From positions 637,119-674,613 of the forward strand of contig NW_014577079.1 of the NCBI RefSeq assembly GCF_000485595.1: a DNA stretch of 37,495 nucleotides, in the 5' to 3' direction. The position numbers and the translations under genes were made by a program. The notes beneath the pieces were generated by a model. The model did not search any database. It was not told the origin of the DNA and worked only from the letters and a program-made list of their open reading frames with translations. Positions 13,001 through 20,300 of the stretch are shown in pieces; positions within the stretch are counted from its first letter, which is position 1, and each line of letters starts with the position of its first letter. The DNA comes from Priapulus caudatus. Its lineage: Eukaryota > Priapulida > Priapulimorpha > Priapulimorphida > Priapulidae.

Positions 13001-14345
13001 GGCTTGGTAGAACGACGTTAACGTAGAAGTAATAAAAAAATAAAAAAATACAGTACCTGTTTTCCAGACCAGAGTTGAGCAGGTTTTACGATTGAAGGTT
13101 GAAGTAATGTCACACGCTTCCGGTGGTCAGACAGACACGAGAACACAAGGTTGTGGTAATCCGCTCTGAAAAAAAATATGGGAAAAACAATTAATAAATT
13201 AAATATGCTGCAGATTGGAATTATTTTCCACTTAATTATTTGCAATAAATATGTTATGCAGCATGATTCCCACCTTCGAATATATTTGGCATGACTACTT
13301 ACTCAATCTCCCCCTATATTGATTGTGAATTTCCTATAAATTTCAGATTTCCAACGTGCCCTGTTTGAAAATTTATGTGAATTATCGTGAATTGATGGCA
13401 CATCACTGGTAATTGAGCCACTCAGCAAGATCACAGCTTACCTATTGAAGAACCGGCCACGTATCATCATCATAACACCAGACACCATGTGGTCCTGAAT
13501 GAGACCACTCAGTGGCGTGCCATCTTTTGGCACGAGGTACTGCTGTGTACTAAGAGCTGTCAAATAAACAAATAATTATATAATATCCAATAACCCGATA
13601 AATATATCATAAATAATTTATGATATATTATAAATTTAACCGCATATTTATATTTACTATAACGTTTATAATAATAATTATTATATAGTTATTAAATGCA
13701 CATTTATTGCATGCTATGTGCATTTATGCACATTACATTGTATTTAATATATATGCAATTTCATATAAAAAATCAGTTTCAATGACATATTTGTAACTTT
13801 CAATATAAATACTGTTCTACTTTCTTTCAGTAAGGCACGTGTATAAAGAATTAATAAACGTCAATTTTTAAAGCCAGTCCAAACTGAAGAAAAATCCACT
13901 ATGAGAAAAGTCATGAATAAATAGTTATTCCATGAATATTCTACACCAAGATGAAGAGAAAATTAAATATTCACAACCACTATAGATCTCTGACACGACT
14001 TTACGCAGGCAATTAGTTTGAGCTGCACGAACATCACCAGGAAACGATGCACATTTCTTTCCTTTAATATAGTCTTGCACCAACCAGTTACATATAGGGG
14101 CCGGCAGAGTGAGAAATACCAAGATTGTAGGCCTCTGCCCGTCCGCACTCGCTCTGTGGGAAATGCGCATTCATCTCGTCACCGTCGAAATCTGCGTTGT
14201 AGGCCTTGCAGTTTGCGTAGTGCAGCCGAATGGTCTTTTCTCCGCGAAGCACACGTGCCTACAAGTAACAGCAACATGGTTTATTAATTATTGAAACAAA
14301 CTGTGTGAAACTAAATAATTATATATTAATAAAATGAATAAATAA

Positions 14346-14391
<46 letters not shown>

Positions 14392-17300
14392 ATATATAAA
14401 TATATATATATATATCAAGAGTAGATAATAGGGAAGGAGTGTGACATCAATAAACAAGGGAAATTCGTCATTTACTAGCCTTATAATACCTACGATTTAT
14501 TACGCGTAACTCATCCAACTTGAGCTCAAATCGTTCACAGTACATTCGCCTAGCATCGTGCGAAATCGTTTCCTCGCCGCTCCCGCTAGCCACACCGCCA
14601 CATTCCACATTCCGAGAGAGCAAGCACAGCAACAGCGCGTCAGTATAGCTGCCTTTTGTTTTAATAGAGGCGGGCAATGGACTTGGATTGATGGCCAAAG
14701 AATGGACAATCGTGTCGTACGTTTTAGTCTGTATCTCCAGATTGCTTGTGTAAACGAGGAAACGATTTCGCACGATGCTAGGCGAATGTACTGTGTACGA
14801 TTTGAGCTCAAGTTGGATGAGTTACGCGTAGTAAATCGTAGGTATTATAAGGCTAATAAATGACGAATTTCCCTTGTTTATTGATGTCACACTCCTTCCC
14901 TATTATCTACTCCTGATATATATATATATATACAGCATACCCTAAGCATTAGTCAGCAGCATGCACGTATAAGGAATGGGAGTTAACAAAAACACACACA
15001 CAGACAGTACAGACAAATTATACCTTGTGAGCCATGATGCTTGGTCTGTGTAGAGTCGGCTGTCGATTTAACAGCATCACATCACCATTCTTGAGATGTC
15101 TGTAAACCTGTTTCGGCAAAATGCAACAACTACATTGCACAATGATAAAAAAGAATGAGCCTCACGATAGAATTTATTAATGTTTAGCAAAATTGAGTAA
15201 TTTAAGTAACTACCACCTCATCACAAATGATTTACACCTCCAACGAACGTAGAAGTTAGTTGAAACAGTCCGTTGACAATACAATGTCTAGAGGTATAAA
15301 TATGCATATGATATACCGATAGGTATATGGACATGACAGCTTCAGGAACATGTACCTGTTTCACCCCCATCATCTTGTTCATAACATTATCTGGTGTGAG
15401 AAGCTGTTTGGCTATTGCCTCTCTCTCTGATCTCGTCATGCTACCCAGCAGAGTTTTCGATCCATTCTCGTTAATGACAAAAGCAGCACTGAAATGAGCA
15501 CGAGATCTGTGAAAGCCATTGTGGGCAGCTAACTACTACAAACTCATGGTCATGTCTGCATGCTCACGTCATGGTGCACAAAGAACAGTCCAGCCACAAT
15601 GACATCTGCTGTTATGGGACAATGACCCTTCAAAGCTTTCCACGTATTTGCATACTTAGTAATATAACATGAAAATCATTAGTATTAATAAATTCTAACA
15701 CACAAACTCTCTCGACTCTCAAACTCGCAAACACACAACAAAGCTGCTCAATATACATTCCACTCCCTGCCAAACCACTCGTTTGTTGACAATAGCAGCG
15801 ACACAAATGATGCCTAGGGGAAATGCTACCAGTAATACATACAGGTGTCCCCTGCCAGAAATTGTCCTTAATAATCAGGACATCATGAACCTACGACGCC
15901 TGTAACTTTGCATATTGAGTGCTACGCAAAAGTTACGGCCATCCTAGACTGACAGTAGTCGAATAGTCGTAACCTGTTTGATGATTCTGATGATTCTGCC
16001 AATGAACTCAATAAATATACAACAAATGTGACCAGCAATGTTATAAATGCCATCTAGGGGGTACTCGACCTGTAACAGATTTGGACGCGTCACGACTCAC
16101 CCCGGGTGCACGTCTGGTCCGTTCTTGACCATCTGCCGCAGCTCGTGGACGTTCCACGGCGTGACCGCCGTCGGATAGGTCAGCTTCTTCGCGAACACCT
16201 CCGGCACGCCGATCTCGTCCGTGTCGATGTACGGGTCGGGCGAGATGACGGAGCGACACGCGTAGTTCACGCGCTTGCCCATCATGTGCTTCCTGAACAG
16301 ACCCTGCTTCTTCTCTAGCAGCTGCAATGTGTCGACGGCGGCATGAATGATGAAATGTCAGTAATATTAATGTAGTCAGAAGTAGTAGGCCGAACGACAC
16401 GGGAAAAGAGTAGCTGCGCCTAATTCGTGTCGTTACTTTGCACCATCTACAGCAGTGCTTCTTACACTATTTCAGTGTCATCCGCCCTCGAGTCTTTATC
16501 ACAAAATTTCATTCACCCACAACTAAATTTCCTTTTTTTTGGTCTAGCTAATTTCATTCATCCCAAAATAATTTCATTCAACCTTGGGTGAACCATTCAC
16601 CAGTTTAAGAAGCACTGATCTAGTATATGCAGCACAAACTATGTTTTGCTAGCGAAACCCAAATGGTTTCTTAAATCAGGCAAATTGCTTGAAATTCGAA
16701 ATAATATATTGCTGTAAATAATATAATCTAATCGAGGAGAAAAGATCTATTGTGGGTATCTATCTATCAAAATTTCACTTTCGAATTTCTATAGCCAAGT
16801 GGACCTCATGGTCAAATGAAACCCGGACATTGCCAAGCTTTATGTCATTTGGCTATCCTTAACTAGTATTTGACTACAAAAATGTTGCACCTGTTTCACT
16901 CCTATAGTCTTGTCCTTAATGAATGCTGCTTTGTTGAGGTCACTGTCGAACATCACATTCACACAGGTCTGCATGCGCTGCCACGTATTCTGAAGTTTTT
17001 CCATGACCGTGTCGCCCTGCACTTGACTAATCGCCGTCTGCAAGAGATACTCTTCCATGAAATAGTATGTATATCTACTAACCTGTCCGTTGGCCTACTA
17101 ACTTTTTAAATTTTTAAATGGGAGTTATAAGAATAATGGATCATTATGTTATGTTACATGGCACTAATAGCTCTTATCATTCTTGCTAACAATTAATGTT
17201 AAGATTCTCATTTTAGCAAATTAAAACAAATAAAGATTTATAAAAACTCGACTCACAATACTACTCTGAACAGATTTATCTTTGCTCTGCATCATGGTGA

Positions 17301-20300
17301 GGAGATGGTGTAATATCAGATTCTCATTCATGATGCTCTGCAGGTTGAGTGATTGCGAATTTTCAAACTTCCTGTCACCCAACACATTTAACTGAAAATA
17401 GAATCATTCAGTTATTCTCACAACCTCATATCCAGGTGCAGCAAACTTTAAGCACATTTCTAGAACGCTTATAAAAGTCTTAGTCATAGTCATGGTCTTG
17501 AACAGATTGTGCGCACGGCAACTCGTGAATATGCATGCGTTCTTGATAAATGTGTCTAATATAAATATGTACTTACTTCTCTTGGCAGGAAAACATATGA
17601 ATATGTGTTGCAATGTGTTCTATGTGCCTAATATGTGTTTTCTATGTCTAAAATGTGTCAGCAGATTCACTTTCTTTATTGGCCACATTAAACAAATAAG
17701 TATCAGAAAATAAAAGTTGTGATTAATGTCATAATATCAGGAGTGTATAATATAGAATATATATTATACACCTCCGATATTATACACTTCTGATAATAAA
17801 ATATATAATATAATATAATATGATATAATATAACGCTACATTAAACTTAAAGCATATACATGTGAGAGTGAACGTACTGGCCTGAACTTGGAGGGGGGCA
17901 CCGCAATGACATCAAGGAAGAAAAAGTCAAGAGGACAAAGGTTATCGGGCGATGCGCCGGCTTCAAGAGATGGAAACAGCTTGCCCAGAAGTTGGCCGCT
18001 ATTCTTCCACACCTCTCGCAGGTGCTTACGGGCATCCACCGGCGTCAGGTACCTAGGTGTTAATGCAGAGGGCGCTGTAGTAATAAGTCGCTAGGCAACC
18101 AAGTGCTTCTTTGCAATGATTTCCCATAGTAGAATTTTTTAACCTTGCGGTGTTTTGACTGGTAATTTGTATTGATTAATATCTATTCATACTTTCATGG
18201 AAAAATACGTTGTGTTGAATCTGCCATTGTCTAATGTAGCAAGAAGAATATGGGGACAATGTCAACAGTATTACATGACTAAAATTATTTTCCAACCTAT
18301 CTAAATATTTTCTAGACACTGCCAAATATAACCATCCGAGCAAATGTCCAAAATATTATACTACGGTCAAACCTGTGTTAGGCGTTACCTCTATAGAAAA
18401 GACACATGTCTATAAAGCATGTATAGAATGTATATAAAACCTTAAATACAGTGTTGACTGTACTGAAAATCAAAAGAATATTATGGTGCCATACGATTGC
18501 CCCATGAGTTCTGAGATCTTGCTCTCTTTGGTTTGTTTCTCATCATTGATCTTGTCATGCTGTCCTTCACCAAACTCTACACCTTCTGGCACCTCTTCTG
18601 TAATCCTGTTTATAAGAAAGAATGCAAACAATCACAAAATGATGCACACAATCTAACATACATTGAAATAGGTCATGTCAAACTAAAACATAATCGTTTC
18701 AAACTTGGCATGGCTGACAACAACAAGAACATGGTTGGAAATGAGGAGTGTAGTTTTGCATAGTTGTCCTCTAATTTGATAGTATTAAACAACATGACCA
18801 AATGTCAAATGACAAAATTAAATGTCAACCCATTCTAAATATTTAAATAAGTAAATGAATAAATCATAACAGTAATTTGTATTAATTATTATATTTATTA
18901 ATACAGGTTAATTATTATTTTAGCTATTGCAAGCAATATTTGGGTTTGGCCTAAAAAATTACACTCACAGATTATAGTTTTATAAACCTTTTGTAAACCA
19001 CAAATCCGCATTAATTGTCTTAATTAATTAATTAATTAATTAAATCTTAAAAAAGTTTTAAGTAATTAAAGTTAATTAAATAAACCAAATAATATGTATA
19101 CCTTTTATCTTTAAGCTCTCTTGCCATTTGTAAAGCTTTGTTAGCTGCTCTGTTGCTGATACCTTTCGTAAACATGATCTTGGTGTTGTATTCCTGTCTT
19201 AATGCTCTACCAGGCATGTGACAGTGTGGACACTAATCGAGAACAGAAACATGTGTAGAATTACTATAAGCTTGAAGCTATCAAGCCATGAACTTCTATG
19301 TGCACCCCATGTGCTATTGTTGAAGTTATGTATGTATCACGCTATATGACATTAGTTGTTAAGTATTTGCGAAAAACATTGTTTGCAGGATTTTTAGAGG
19401 TAAATACTGTCTATATTAAAATTAGAATGATAATAAATTTAGTATATACAACTCTTTATAGCTGCCACTAGAGACTATTATAAATACTTGTTAATGAACT
19501 ATGTAAGGCAGCTTGATTATGAAATGTCTAGTTTCCATAAAAAGCTTTTAAAGATTTACCTTTTTTGTTGATGACATGAGATTTTTGAGAAAATCTTTTA
19601 CGAGGAGACGTCTTAACTCTATCAGATTTTTACTAGGTGTGCGTTCCTTTTCTATTTTGCATTTGCTCTCTAAAAAATAGAAAAACAGTCATGCATCATT
19701 AATAGCACAACAAAACATCATAATTAAGCCTAACAGCAAGTTAGTCCAATTTCTTTAGGACCAGCTATAAGTTTTCTTATCCACCTAATACTAAAGCTTT
19801 GGATTATATTTAGTGCACTCAATATTATACACTGAACAAATTTTACCAGTCTGAACCTGGGATCAGTCTCATTGCTCTTGATGCTTTGAAGCGATATTTG
19901 AGGGTGTATTACCACTAAATGTGCCACGTTGGTTGTTTTTTGCTGAGGTGCCTATATGCTTTAATGTACCTAGCATAAAAATTAGCGCCACCATAATTAT
20001 TGATTCATCAGCAAAAACCATAAACATATCTATAGATTATTGTACACACACATTGAAACATCTGTTAGTGGCCACCTCCAACAAAAGGAACACTTTTCAT
20101 AAAGGACACATCTGACGTTTCCCTCGAGTAGCAGCTACACACTGAAATGACCTCCACAGAATGGACACCTCTCTATAAAGCCCACTCTTCCTCGACTAAC
20201 CCTCGAATACAGCTTTACCTGTACACAACGCAACTTTACATCGTTGCGCCGCACACTGCGCACGATTTTCCACACACGCGACATGTTGCTCATCGCGACA

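Noticed and set aside
14468-14863. Pair of ~101-codon ORFs on opposite strands starting with MRNRFL
   Set aside because: Mirror images created by the foldback arms; no homology and no support as a gene.
18533-18763. 76-codon plus-strand ORF
   Set aside because: Begins antisense to POLR1A exon 6 and continues into AT-rich intron; no homology.
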